DNA of 64,000 nucleotides from an uncultured Schumannella sp. (GTDB lineage Bacteria; Actinomycetota; Actinomycetes; Actinomycetales; Microbacteriaceae), in assembly GCF_905479755.1 (NCBI RefSeq), contig NZ_CAJQNT010000003.1, positions 1 to 64,000 on the forward strand, read 5' to 3'. Positions 11,654 to 20,531 of the stretch are shown here, piece after piece (position 1 is the first letter of the stretch; every line of letters begins with the position of its first letter). A program made the position numbers and the translations under genes. Under the pieces are notes generated by a model. That model was not told the origin of the DNA and did no database searches. It saw nothing but the letters and a program-made list of their open reading frames with translations.

Positions 11654-12613
11654 ATGACCGACTCCGCACAGCTCCGCGAATCCTTCGCCAAGGTCCGAAC
11701 CGAGGTCGGCAAAGCCGTCGTCGGTCAGGACGGGGCCGTCACCGGCATCCTGATCGCACTCCTGGCCGGGGGGCACGTGCTCCTGGAAGGCGTGCCGGGG
11801 GTTGCCAAGACACTGCTCGTGCGCACGCTCAGCCAGACGCTCAACCTGGAGACGCGCCGCGTGCAGTTCACCCCCGACCTGATGCCGGGCGACATCACCG
11901 GCTCGGTCGTGTTCGACCCGAAGTCGGGCGAGTTCGAGTTCCGGGAAGGGCCGGTGTTCACCAACATCCTGCTCGCCGACGAAATCAACCGGACGCCGCC
12001 GAAGACGCAGTCGGCGCTCTTGGAGGCGATGGAGGAGCGTCAGGTCTCCGCCGATGGGGTCACGCGCGCGCTGCCGGAGCCGTTCCTCGTCGCCGCCACT
12101 CAGAACCCCATCGAGTACGAGGGCACGTACACCCTGCCGGAGGCGCAGCTCGACCGCTTCCTCGTGAAGCTCGTGCTGGAACTGCCCGAGCGCGACCACG
12201 AGACGGAGATGCTCGCCCGGCACGCCGCCGGCTTCAATCCGCGCGATCTCGACGCCGCCGGGGTGCGGTCCGTGCTGGATGCCGCCGGTCTCGCCGCCGC
12301 ACAAGCCGACGTGCGCACCGTGACCGTGGCGCCCGAGGTGCTCGGCTACGCCGTCGATCTGGCGCGCGCCACGCGTCAGAGCCCCTCGGTGCGACTCGGC
12401 GTCAGTCCGCGCGGCACCACCGCCCTGCTCGCGGCGGCCCGCGCCTGGGCGTGGCTCACCGGCTCGAGCGGCGTGACCCCGGATCACATCCAGGCGATGG
12501 CGATCCCGGTGCTGCGCCACCGCATCCAGTTGCGGCCCGAAGCCGAGCTCGAGGGCGTCGCCCCCGACTCGGTGCTGCGGTCGATCCTGCAGCAAGTCCA
12601 GGTTCCGATCTAG
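11654..12613 (+). CDS. MoxR-family AAA+ ATPase
   Basis: A 319-residue AAA_3 ATPase with Walker A GVPGVAKT at about 46-53, Walker B LLADEINR near 103, and the sensor stretch VAATQNPIEYEGT. MoxR ATPases act as chaperones that load cofactors or assemble complexes, usually with a von Willebrand or DUF58 partner. The next gene encodes such a DUF58 protein seven bases downstream. The start could also be the ATG three codons earlier (11645); neither has a well-spaced ribosome-binding site. Confidence 0.93.
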   Translation: MTDSAQLRESFAKVRTEVGKAVVGQDGAVTGILIALLAGGHVLLEGVPGVAKTLLVRTLSQTLNLETRRVQFTPDLMPGDITGSVVFDPKSGEFEFREGPVFTNILLADEINRTPPKTQSALLEAMEERQVSADGVTRALPEPFLVAATQNPIEYEGTYTLPEAQLDRFLVKLVLELPERDHETEMLARHAAGFNPRDLDAAGVRSVLDAAGLAAAQADVRTVTVAPEVLGYAVDLARATRQSPSVRLGVSPRGTTALLAAARAWAWLTGSSGVTPDHIQAMAIPVLRHRIQLRPEAELEGVAPDSVLRSILQQVQVPI

Positions 12614-12619
12614 GTCCGC

Positions 12620-13933
12620 ATGGCTCTCTCCGGATGGTTTGTCGCGCTCCTCGCGCTGGGGGCGGTTCCCACGATCGCGGTCGGCGGCCCGTGGGGGTTG
12701 CTCGGCTGGCTCGGGCTCTGCGTCGCGCTCGTCGCGGTCGACCTGCTGGTGGCGGGCTCTCCGCGCGCGCTGCGGATCGCGCGCGACACACCCGCTCGGG
12801 TTCGCCTCGGCGAGTCGGTCGCCTCGCGTCTCGTGATCGCCAACGAGGGCCGGCGGGCGATCCACGGCGTCGTGCGGGATGCGTGGCAGCCCTCCGCGGG
12901 AGCCTCCCCCTCGCGCCAGCGCATCGTGATCGCGGCGGGCGAGCGCCGCGCGCTCACCACGACCCTGACCCCGCGCCGCCGCGGTGAGCGTCGCGCCGCG
13001 CACGTCACCGTCCGCGCGTTCGGTCCGCTGCGTCTCGCCGCCCGCCAAGCCACCCTGCTCGCCCCCGGCGTGATCCGGGTGCTGCCGCCCTTCCACTCGC
13101 GGCGACACCTCCCCTCACGGTTGGCGCGCCTGCGCGAACTCGACGGACGCACGAGCGTCATGCTGCGCGGGCAGGGCACCGAGTTCGACTCGCTGCGCGA
13201 GTACGTCCGCGGCGACGACGTGCGCTCGATCGACTGGCGCGCGACGGCCCGGCGCCGCGACCCCGCGGGCGGTGGGCTGCAACTGGTGGTGCGCACCTGG
13301 CGGCCGGAGCGCGACCGCCGCGTGGTCATCGTCGTGGACTCGGGTCGCACCTCCGCCGCCCGCATCGATCACGAGCCGCGCCTGGACACCGCATTCGAGT
13401 CGAGTCTCCTGCTCGCGGCGCTCGCGAGTCGAGCGGGCGATCACGTCGACCTGGTCGTGTTCGATCGTCGGGTGCGCGGTCGCGTTCAGGGCGCCTCGGC
13501 GGCCGAACTCCTTTCGCGCATGGTCGATGTCATGGCTCCCATCGATCCTGACCTGATCGAAACCGACTGGAGTGCCGTGCCCGGCCTCGTGCGGAACGTC
13601 ACCCCGCACCGCGCCCTCGTCGTGCTGCTCACCTCGATCGACACGCCGGGCTCGTCGAGAGCCCTCCTGGCGGCGCTGCCGCAGCTCACCCGCAACCACA
13701 CGGTGCTCGTGGCCTCGGTCACCGATCCGGAGATCCAGCAGGCAACCACCGAGCGCGGCAACCGCAGCGAGGTCTACCGCGCGGCCGCCGCCGAGCGCGC
13801 GCTTCTCGACGCCGCGCGCGTCGCGACCGCGATCCGTCAGTCGGGCGCCGACGTCGTCACCGCGACGCCGTCGGAGCTTCCGCCCGCGGTTGCCGACCGC
13901 TACCTCGAATTGAAGGCGGCCGGGCGGCTCTGA
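12620..13933 (+). CDS. DUF58 domain protein
   Basis: A 437-residue protein. Two hydrophobic segments span about 5-45. The DUF58 signature (EFDSLREYVRGDD then IDWRATARR) sits near 190-215, followed by a vWA-like fold with VIVVDSGR, a MIDAS-like motif. It follows the MoxR ATPase gene directly and is its expected partner. Related pairs are often found near RDD and SpoIIM-family genes, both of which lie just downstream here. Confidence 0.92.
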   Translation: MALSGWFVALLALGAVPTIAVGGPWGLLGWLGLCVALVAVDLLVAGSPRALRIARDTPARVRLGESVASRLVIANEGRRAIHGVVRDAWQPSAGASPSRQRIVIAAGERRALTTTLTPRRRGERRAAHVTVRAFGPLRLAARQATLLAPGVIRVLPPFHSRRHLPSRLARLRELDGRTSVMLRGQGTEFDSLREYVRGDDVRSIDWRATARRRDPAGGGLQLVVRTWRPERDRRVVIVVDSGRTSAARIDHEPRLDTAFESSLLLAALASRAGDHVDLVVFDRRVRGRVQGASAAELLSRMVDVMAPIDPDLIETDWSAVPGLVRNVTPHRALVVLLTSIDTPGSSRALLAALPQLTRNHTVLVASVTDPEIQQATTERGNRSEVYRAAAAERALLDAARVATAIRQSGADVVTATPSELPPAVADRYLELKAAGRL

Positions 13934-13960
13934 CTCCCTCGGATCCGGCCGGGAGGGCGA

Positions 13961-13966
13961 TAGCCT
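13961..13966 (+). promoter_or_regulatory. Candidate -10 (TAGCCT) for the aquaporin gene
   Basis: TAGCCT matches the actinobacterial TAnnnT -10 pattern and lies 38 bases before the aquaporin ATG, giving a predicted 5' leader of about 30 bases. No good -35 hexamer is visible. Confidence 0.35.
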
Positions 13967-14003
13967 GGGCCCGCTCAATCCGCACGAAGAAACGGAACCA
14001 TTC

Positions 14004-14708
14004 ATGGCTGCTGCCACCTCGTCCCCCTCGATGCTCTCGCGCCTGATCGCCGAGACCTTCGGAACGTTCATGCTCGTCTTCGGTGTCATCGGCGCCGCAC
14101 TCTTCATCTCGAGCGCGACCGGCCCGCTCGCCGTCGCGCTCGGCGTGGGCCTCGCCGTGATGGTTTCGGCCTACGCGGTCGGCCACATCTCGGGCGGGCA
14201 CTTCAACCCGGCCGTCTCCTTCGGCGCCGCCGCGGCCGGCCGGATGCCCTGGAAGGACGTCGCTCCCTACCTCGGCGCGCAGTTCGTCGGCGGTCTGCTC
14301 GCCGCCGTCGTGCTGTTCGTGATCGGCTCGGGCACCGGGAACGCGCCCGACTTCGGTGCGGTCTCGAACGGTTTCGGCGAACTGTCGCCCGGAGGGTTCG
14401 ACGTGGTCGCCGTCGTCGTCGCCGAGTTCGTGGCGACGCTGCTCTTCGTCTGGATCATCCTCGGCGTCACTGCCCCCGGATCCACGACCGCCGGTTTCGC
14501 GCCGCTCGCGATCGGTCTCGCGCTCACCATGTTCCACCTCGTGCTGATCCCGGTCTCGAACGCCTCGCTCAACCCCGCGCGCTCGCTCGCGACCGCCGCC
14601 TTCGGCGGCCCGGATGCGCTCGTCCAGCTCTGGGTGTTCCTGCTGGTGCCCGTGCTCGGCGGGCTCGTCGCCGGCCTCAGCTTCAAGGCCGTGTTCGCTC
14701 GCGCCTAG
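14004..14708 (+). CDS. AqpZ-like aquaporin
   Basis: A 234-residue MIP-family channel with six membrane spans and both NPA half-helices: SGGHFNPAV (NPA 68-70) and NASLNPARS (NPA 190-192). His178 and Arg193 match the AqpZ selectivity filter (H174, R189 in E. coli), which favours water over glycerol, though the substrate is inferred. It lies between the DUF58 and SpoIIM genes, has its own candidate promoter and is followed by a strong bidirectional terminator. Confidence 0.92.
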   Translation: MAAATSSPSMLSRLIAETFGTFMLVFGVIGAALFISSATGPLAVALGVGLAVMVSAYAVGHISGGHFNPAVSFGAAAAGRMPWKDVAPYLGAQFVGGLLAAVVLFVIGSGTGNAPDFGAVSNGFGELSPGGFDVVAVVVAEFVATLLFVWIILGVTAPGSTTAGFAPLAIGLALTMFHLVLIPVSNASLNPARSLATAAFGGPDALVQLWVFLLVPVLGGLVAGLSFKAVFARA

Positions 14709-14715
14709 CACGACA

Positions 14716-14755
14716 ACGACGAAGGCCCCGGCGCGCGCGTCGGGGCCTTCGTCGT
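14716..14755. terminator. Bidirectional hairpin terminator, 15-bp perfect stem
   Basis: Arms ACGACGAAGGCCCCG (14716-14730) and CGGGGCCTTCGTCGT (14741-14755) pair without mismatch around a 10-base loop. It separates the converging aquaporin and SpoIIM-family genes, ending 12 bases before the latter's stop. There is no pure T-tract, but this is the strongest hairpin noticed in the window. Confidence 0.85.
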
Positions 14756-14766
14756 GTCGACCTGAG

Positions 14767-15762
14767 TCAGGCGCTGACGATCTCGCGTGACCCGGACTCG
14801 AATTCGGTGAGGTCGCCCGTCTCACCCGCGCGCACGGCGCGACGGCCGACGCCCCACTGGTAGATCACGACCGCCGCCAAGGCGACCGTGCCGATGCCGA
14901 TCTTGATCGCCCACGGCCAGTCCTGACGCGTGATGTAGCCCTCGATGACGCCGGAGATCAGGAGGGCCAGCGCGCATCCGACGACGATCGTGAAGAAGGC
15001 GCGACCGTCCTCGGCGAGCGCCTGAGCACGCGTCCGCGCCCCGGGCGCCACCCACGACCAGAAGATCAGCAGGCCCGCGGCCGCCGCGAGGAAGATCGCA
15101 TACAGCTCGAGCTGGCCGTGCGGCGCGATGTAGAGGAAGAAGTGATCCAGCCGGTCGTAGTGGTCCATGATCGCGGCCGTGATTCCGAGTCCCTGCGCGT
15201 TGCTGAAGATGACGTACGGCACCCACACGCCGACGATCCCGAACATGATGCACTGCGCGGCAATCCAGGCGTTGTTGGTCCAGACCTGCCCGGCGAAGGC
15301 GGCCTCGGAGTTGTTCGAGTAGTAGGCCACGAACTCCTGCTCGGCGTAACGGCGGAGCGTCGGCTCGGGGCCGAGCGAGGCGAACACGGCCGGGTCGTTC
15401 GCGACCCACACCGCGTAGGCGCTCGCGATCGCCGCCGTGGCGAGCGCGACCGCGAGCGTCGCCCACCGGATGCGGTAGAGCGCCGCCGGCAGCTGGAGGG
15501 CGAAGAACCGGGTCACCTGTTCCAAGGGGTTGCTCGGGGCGCCGGTGAACCGCAGTCGCGCCCTCGAGAGCGCCAGCGACAGCCGCGTCGCGTGCACCGA
15601 CTCCCCCACCGTCGTCTTCATGGCCGACAGCTGCGTGGCGCCCGCCTGGTAGAGCTCGATCAGCTCGTCGGCGTCGGCGCCGTCGAACGAGCGCTGCTTC
15701 GCCACCTGGGCAAGCCGGTCCCAGTCCGCACGGTGGGCGGCAGAGTAGGCGTCGAGGTCCAT
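14767..15762 (-). CDS. SpoIIM-family (stage II sporulation M-like) membrane protein
   Basis: A 331-residue membrane protein. An N-terminal soluble helical part (about 1-100; DADELIELYQAGATQLS) is followed by five or so spans. It matches the family named after Bacillus SpoIIM that is common in non-sporulating actinobacteria, where it is paired with RDD proteins and the MoxR/DUF58 module. No enzymatic motif is seen. A candidate -10 (TATCCT, 15771-15776 on this strand) lies only 8 bases from the ATG, so the transcript may be nearly leaderless. It diverges from the RDD gene across 19 bases. Confidence 0.88.
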   Translation of the reverse strand: MDLDAYSAAHRADWDRLAQVAKQRSFDGADADELIELYQAGATQLSAMKTTVGESVHATRLSLALSRARLRFTGAPSNPLEQVTRFFALQLPAALYRIRWATLAVALATAAIASAYAVWVANDPAVFASLGPEPTLRRYAEQEFVAYYSNNSEAAFAGQVWTNNAWIAAQCIMFGIVGVWVPYVIFSNAQGLGITAAIMDHYDRLDHFFLYIAPHGQLELYAIFLAAAAGLLIFWSWVAPGARTRAQALAEDGRAFFTIVVGCALALLISGVIEGYITRQDWPWAIKIGIGTVALAAVVIYQWGVGRRAVRAGETGDLTEFESGSREIVSA

Positions 15763-15781
15763 CTGCTGTCAGGATATCCGT

Positions 15782-16654
15782 ATGGAGCGCGCGGTGACCG
15801 AGACTCACCTTCGCATCGACGAGTTCGACGAGAGTGACGACCGCCGGGAGCTGCTGACCGGCGAAGCGGTGGGCCTCGACCTCCGGCCGGCGGGTTTCGC
15901 GCTGCGCGCGGCGGGCGCGATCATCGACTTCATCGCGGTGCTCGTCGTGTTTCTGGCACTGTGGATCGGCCTGACCTGGCTCGCGGCGGAGTCGGGCGCC
16001 GAAGAAGCCGTGTTCACGATCATCGCGATCTCCTCGCTCGTGCTGTGCGTCGTGGTGGTCCCGGTGTCGGTCGAGACGCTCACGCGCGGCAAGTCGCTCG
16101 GCAAGCTCGCGGTCGGCGCCCGCATCGTGCGCGATGACGGCGGCGCGATCGGATTCCGCCACTCCGCCATCCGCGCACTGGTCGGCGTGCTGGAGACCTA
16201 CATGACCTTCGGCGGTCTCGCGGCCCTCGTCGGGCTGATGAGCGAGCGCAGCAAGCGACTCGGCGACCTGCTCGCCGGCACGTACGCCCAGTACGAGCGC
16301 GTCGACCGCGCCGAGAGTCCGGTGTTCGGGGTGCCGGTCGAACTCGCCGACTGGGCGAAGGTCGCCGACGTCGCGCGGCTGCCCGACGCCCTCTCCCGAC
16401 GCATCGCGCAGTTCCTCGCGCACGCGGGCAAGTTCACCCCCGAGCGACGCGCGACCATCGCCGAGGGGCTCGCCGCCGAGGCCGGGGTGTTCGTCTCACC
16501 GATGCCGAGTGTCCCCGCGGAGCTGCTGCTCGCCGGCATCACCGTGGTGCGCCGCGAACGCGAAGCCGCCGCGCTCGCCCTCGAAGCCGAGCGGTTGCAG
16601 CGCCTCGACGCCGCTCTCCGCGACCGCCCGCACGGCTTCCCCGAGCGCGGCTGA
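15782..16654 (+). CDS. RDD-family membrane protein
   Basis: A 290-residue protein with an RDD domain at about 35-170: two to three membrane spans, FALRAAGAIIDF and the conserved SLGKLAVGARIV. A cytosolic C-terminal helical tail follows. RDD proteins are small transporters or membrane scaffolds of mostly unknown substrate. The start could instead be GTG 15794 (VTETHLRI), which has GGAG upstream. It is divergent from the SpoIIM-family gene and convergent with ahcY 14 bases away. Confidence 0.9.
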   Translation: MERAVTETHLRIDEFDESDDRRELLTGEAVGLDLRPAGFALRAAGAIIDFIAVLVVFLALWIGLTWLAAESGAEEAVFTIIAISSLVLCVVVVPVSVETLTRGKSLGKLAVGARIVRDDGGAIGFRHSAIRALVGVLETYMTFGGLAALVGLMSERSKRLGDLLAGTYAQYERVDRAESPVFGVPVELADWAKVADVARLPDALSRRIAQFLAHAGKFTPERRATIAEGLAAEAGVFVSPMPSVPAELLLAGITVVRREREAAALALEAERLQRLDAALRDRPHGFPERG

Positions 16655-16668
16655 GCGACCCCGCTCGA

Positions 16669-18150
<1,482 letters not shown>

Positions 18151-18210
18151 GTGCCCATTCTCGCAAGGATTCGCGCTGTGTTACCTGCGGGCGCGTGCGA
18201 CGCGCAGCCG

Positions 18211-18426
18211 TCAGGCGACGGTATCGCGCGAAATCGAGTGCCGCACGACCTGCCAGCCCTGCGGCGCCGACAGCCGCTCGGCATGACGCGCGCACAGGTC
18301 GTAGCTGTGCGGTTCATGCCGGCCGGCGAGCGGGCCAAGCACCGCCATGGCGTCCGCGTAGTCGTAGGTGAGCGTCGCCACGGCGTCCTCGCCACAGGCG
18401 ACCTTGCTGCACGGCCGACTCGTCAC
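18211..18426 (-). CDS. DUF3499 small cysteine-containing protein
   Basis: A 71-residue protein starting at GTG 18426. Cys6, Cys11 and Cys45, His40 and His49, and the core YDYADAMAVLGPLAGRHEPH, match the actinobacterial DUF3499 family, which looks like a small metal-binding domain. A longer in-frame reading runs antisense through the divergent neighbour and was rejected. TAGCCT seven bases before the GTG suggests a leaderless mRNA. DUF3499 is usually next to the zincin-fold gene found here on the other strand. Confidence 0.85.
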   Translation of the reverse strand: MTSRPCSKVACGEDAVATLTYDYADAMAVLGPLAGRHEPHSYDLCARHAERLSAPQGWQVVRHSISRDTVA

Positions 18427-18433
18427 GACTGCC

Positions 18434-18462
18434 AGGCTACCCCTCGACCCGCGTCGTACACT
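18434..18462. promoter_or_regulatory. Divergent leaderless promoter pair (DUF3499 / zincin-like)
   Basis: On the minus strand TAGCCT (18434-18439) is followed by 7 bases and GTG. On the plus strand TACACT (18457-18462) is followed by 6 bases and ATG. Both hexamers fit TAnnnT, and the spacing puts the transcription start at or next to the first base of each start codon. No ribosome-binding site fits either start. Confidence 0.6.
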
Positions 18463-18468
18463 GGCGAC

Positions 18469-18912
18469 ATGCCCCGCCCGGTCTCTCGTGCCCACGACTC
18501 GATCGCGCGCGGACGAGGCCGTGATCGCCACGGACGCGGCCTGCGCTCCGCGGTCACCGGACCGCACCTGCCGCTGCTTCGCTCGCGACTCAGCTTCTTC
18601 GACAGCTGCGTGTCCTCGGCGCTGGAGTACGTGCGCGAGCTGTGGCCCGCCGAGCTGGCGAAGGTGACAGTACACATCGCCAACGCGCCGACCGGACCGC
18701 TCACCACCACGGGAGTGGATCGGTGGCAGGTCGACCGTCAGGCCCGCGCGATTGTGCTCTACCGCATCCCGATCGAACGGCTGACGCAGCTGCACCGCGA
18801 CGACGACTGGCACCGTCGATCGCTCATCGAGAGCTGCGTGTTCCGCGCGGTCGCCGAACTGCTCGGCAAGGACCCCTGGGACATCGCGCCGGAGCGCTAC
18901 CGGCACTTCTGA
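18469..18912 (+). CDS. Zincin-fold 'metallopeptidase family' protein lacking HEXXH
   Basis: A 147-residue protein that aligns by eye with the small actinobacterial 'metallopeptidase family' proteins encoded beside DUF3499 (Rv3259-type). Its conserved end is WDIAPERYRHF, with IERLTQLHRDDDWHRR before it. The position where zincins carry HEXXH reads SCVFRAVAEL, so the catalytic motif is absent; it is probably a non-peptidase member. The start at ATG 18469 is set by TACACT-N6; the much longer in-frame reading is antisense to ahcY. Confidence 0.8.
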   Translation: MPRPVSRAHDSIARGRGRDRHGRGLRSAVTGPHLPLLRSRLSFFDSCVSSALEYVRELWPAELAKVTVHIANAPTGPLTTTGVDRWQVDRQARAIVLYRIPIERLTQLHRDDDWHRRSLIESCVFRAVAELLGKDPWDIAPERYRHF

Positions 18913-18938
18913 GCCGCGATGCCGCCCACGCCTCCCCG

Positions 18939-20531
18939 CTACGGGTAGACGGTGATCGGCTCCGCGAGCGGGCGTGACCCGAGGAGGACGCCCGAGGCGA
19001 GCTCGCCCGGGTCCGCGTAGCTGAGCGCAGCCTGAAGCCCCGCGGCGCCGCTGAGGCGGATCACGGCTCCGGCCGTCACAGCACGCGAGATCGAGGCGCC
19101 CGCGGGCACCACATACTCCGTGACCGCCGCCCCGCCGACCTCGACCGAGACCGTCTGGTCGGCGGCGGTCGGATTCACCAGGCTCAGCACCGGTTGCGGC
19201 GCCGTCGCCACCGCCACGAGCAGTTCGCTCGGCAGCGCCGGCGCGGCGGCGAACCAGGCGAAGTCGCTCGCGGGGGCCGCGGTCACGGGGTCGAGCGCCG
19301 ACTCGTCATCGGGCGCTCCCTCATCGACGGCCGTCGTCGCGCGCGCCGCCGCGACGACGGGAACGTCGGCGTCGACGTAGACGGTGTAGATGCCGTCGGG
19401 CAACGCCGACAGTTCTTCGGCGTCGATGCCCGCACCGAGGTCGATCTCGACGACACGTTGCGGTTCGAGCTCGAGCACGAAGGTCGAGATCGCCTCGAGG
19501 GCGGTGTCGGTGGCGACCCCCTCCTCCGGCTCGGACTCCGGCACGACGCGCACCGTCGCCGAACCCGCCACCTCGCCGGGCACGAGCAGCCGGATGGCCG
19601 CGATCGCGTCCTCCCAATCGGCGCGCGCGCTGGCGCGGCTGACCCCCAACGAGTCCTCGATGCGGACGCCGGGGATGACCAGGGACGTGTTCGGCTCCTC
19701 GGTGGCCCCGATGACCTCCACCCCGCCGTCGTCGAGGCCTCGCACGATCGACTGCTGAAGGGTCGCGGTGATCCGCCCGCCACGCGCCGCGACCTCAAGC
19801 ACGGGCGAAGCGATCCCGGGCGCGAAGCCCGCGAGCGAGACGACGCGTTGAGCTCCCGCGGGGACCGAGATCCCGCTGAGTCCCGGGGCGGTGAGGATTC
19901 CCGTCTCGCCCCACAGGCGCAGCGTCACCTCCGCATCGACGTCGCTCGGATTGGTGAGCACCAGGGCGGTGCTCCGCCCAACACTCAGCGAACCGCCGAC
20001 CAGCCACGTCGAGCCGCTCGGCTCGACACACGGCGAGGCGGCGAGCCCCGAGAAACCCGGAACCAGCGAGCTCTGCGCCGTGGCTCCGGCGATCAGCACC
20101 CCGTCGCCCGCGGGCGCGGTGATCACGACCGGCGCGGCGTCGGCACCGTCGAGGTTGATCCCCGGATCGCCGAGGTCGGTCTCGCCGAGCAAAGCCCCGA
20201 TCGCGTCCGCCACGAGCTCGGAGCCCGAGACCGCAACCGCGGTCTCGGCGTTGCCGCCCGTCTCGTCGCCGAAGCGCACGAGTCCGCCCGTGCACACCCG
20301 CAACTGGTCGGAGGGTTCGGGCGTCACGGCGATCCCGGCCGGCGCCGCGCCGAGGGTCGGCAGGCGAACGAATCCGACGCCCGCCACGACGGCGACCGCG
20401 AGCACGAGCGCGGCGGTTCCTCCCGCAATGCGACCGCCGACCCGCACCGCGCGGCGGACCGCTCCGGGTTCGTGTCGATCGGGTTGCGCCCCCTCGGGCT
20501 GCCGGGAGTCGGGCTGCGTCAGGTCAGGCAT
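18939..20531 (-). CDS. DUF5719 family protein
   Basis: A 530-residue protein with a short cytosolic N-terminus, a single membrane anchor at about 37-57 and a long extracytoplasmic part made of beta-rich repeats (for example TALVLTNPSDVDAEVTLRLWG). It belongs to the actinobacterial DUF5719 family; function unknown. Its ATG overlaps the stop of the large glycosyltransferase (ATGCCTGA), so the two are translationally coupled and probably act together at the envelope. Confidence 0.88.
   Translation of the reverse strand: MPDLTQPDSRQPEGAQPDRHEPGAVRRAVRVGGRIAGGTAALVLAVAVVAGVGFVRLPTLGAAPAGIAVTPEPSDQLRVCTGGLVRFGDETGGNAETAVAVSGSELVADAIGALLGETDLGDPGINLDGADAAPVVITAPAGDGVLIAGATAQSSLVPGFSGLAASPCVEPSGSTWLVGGSLSVGRSTALVLTNPSDVDAEVTLRLWGETGILTAPGLSGISVPAGAQRVVSLAGFAPGIASPVLEVAARGGRITATLQQSIVRGLDDGGVEVIGATEEPNTSLVIPGVRIEDSLGVSRASARADWEDAIAAIRLLVPGEVAGSATVRVVPESEPEEGVATDTALEAISTFVLELEPQRVVEIDLGAGIDAEELSALPDGIYTVYVDADVPVVAAARATTAVDEGAPDDESALDPVTAAPASDFAWFAAAPALPSELLVAVATAPQPVLSLVNPTAADQTVSVEVGGAAVTEYVVPAGASISRAVTAGAVIRLSGAAGLQAALSYADPGELASGVLLGSRPLAEPITVYP

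Noticed and set aside
10355-13108. 917-residue reading opposite DUF4350, MoxR and DUF58 genes
   Set aside because: Antisense to three recognised genes; composition is His/Arg/Asp-rich noise.
18151-18210. SAH riboswitch upstream of ahcY
   Set aside because: Only 60 bases are available and no pseudoknot-like pairing could be traced.
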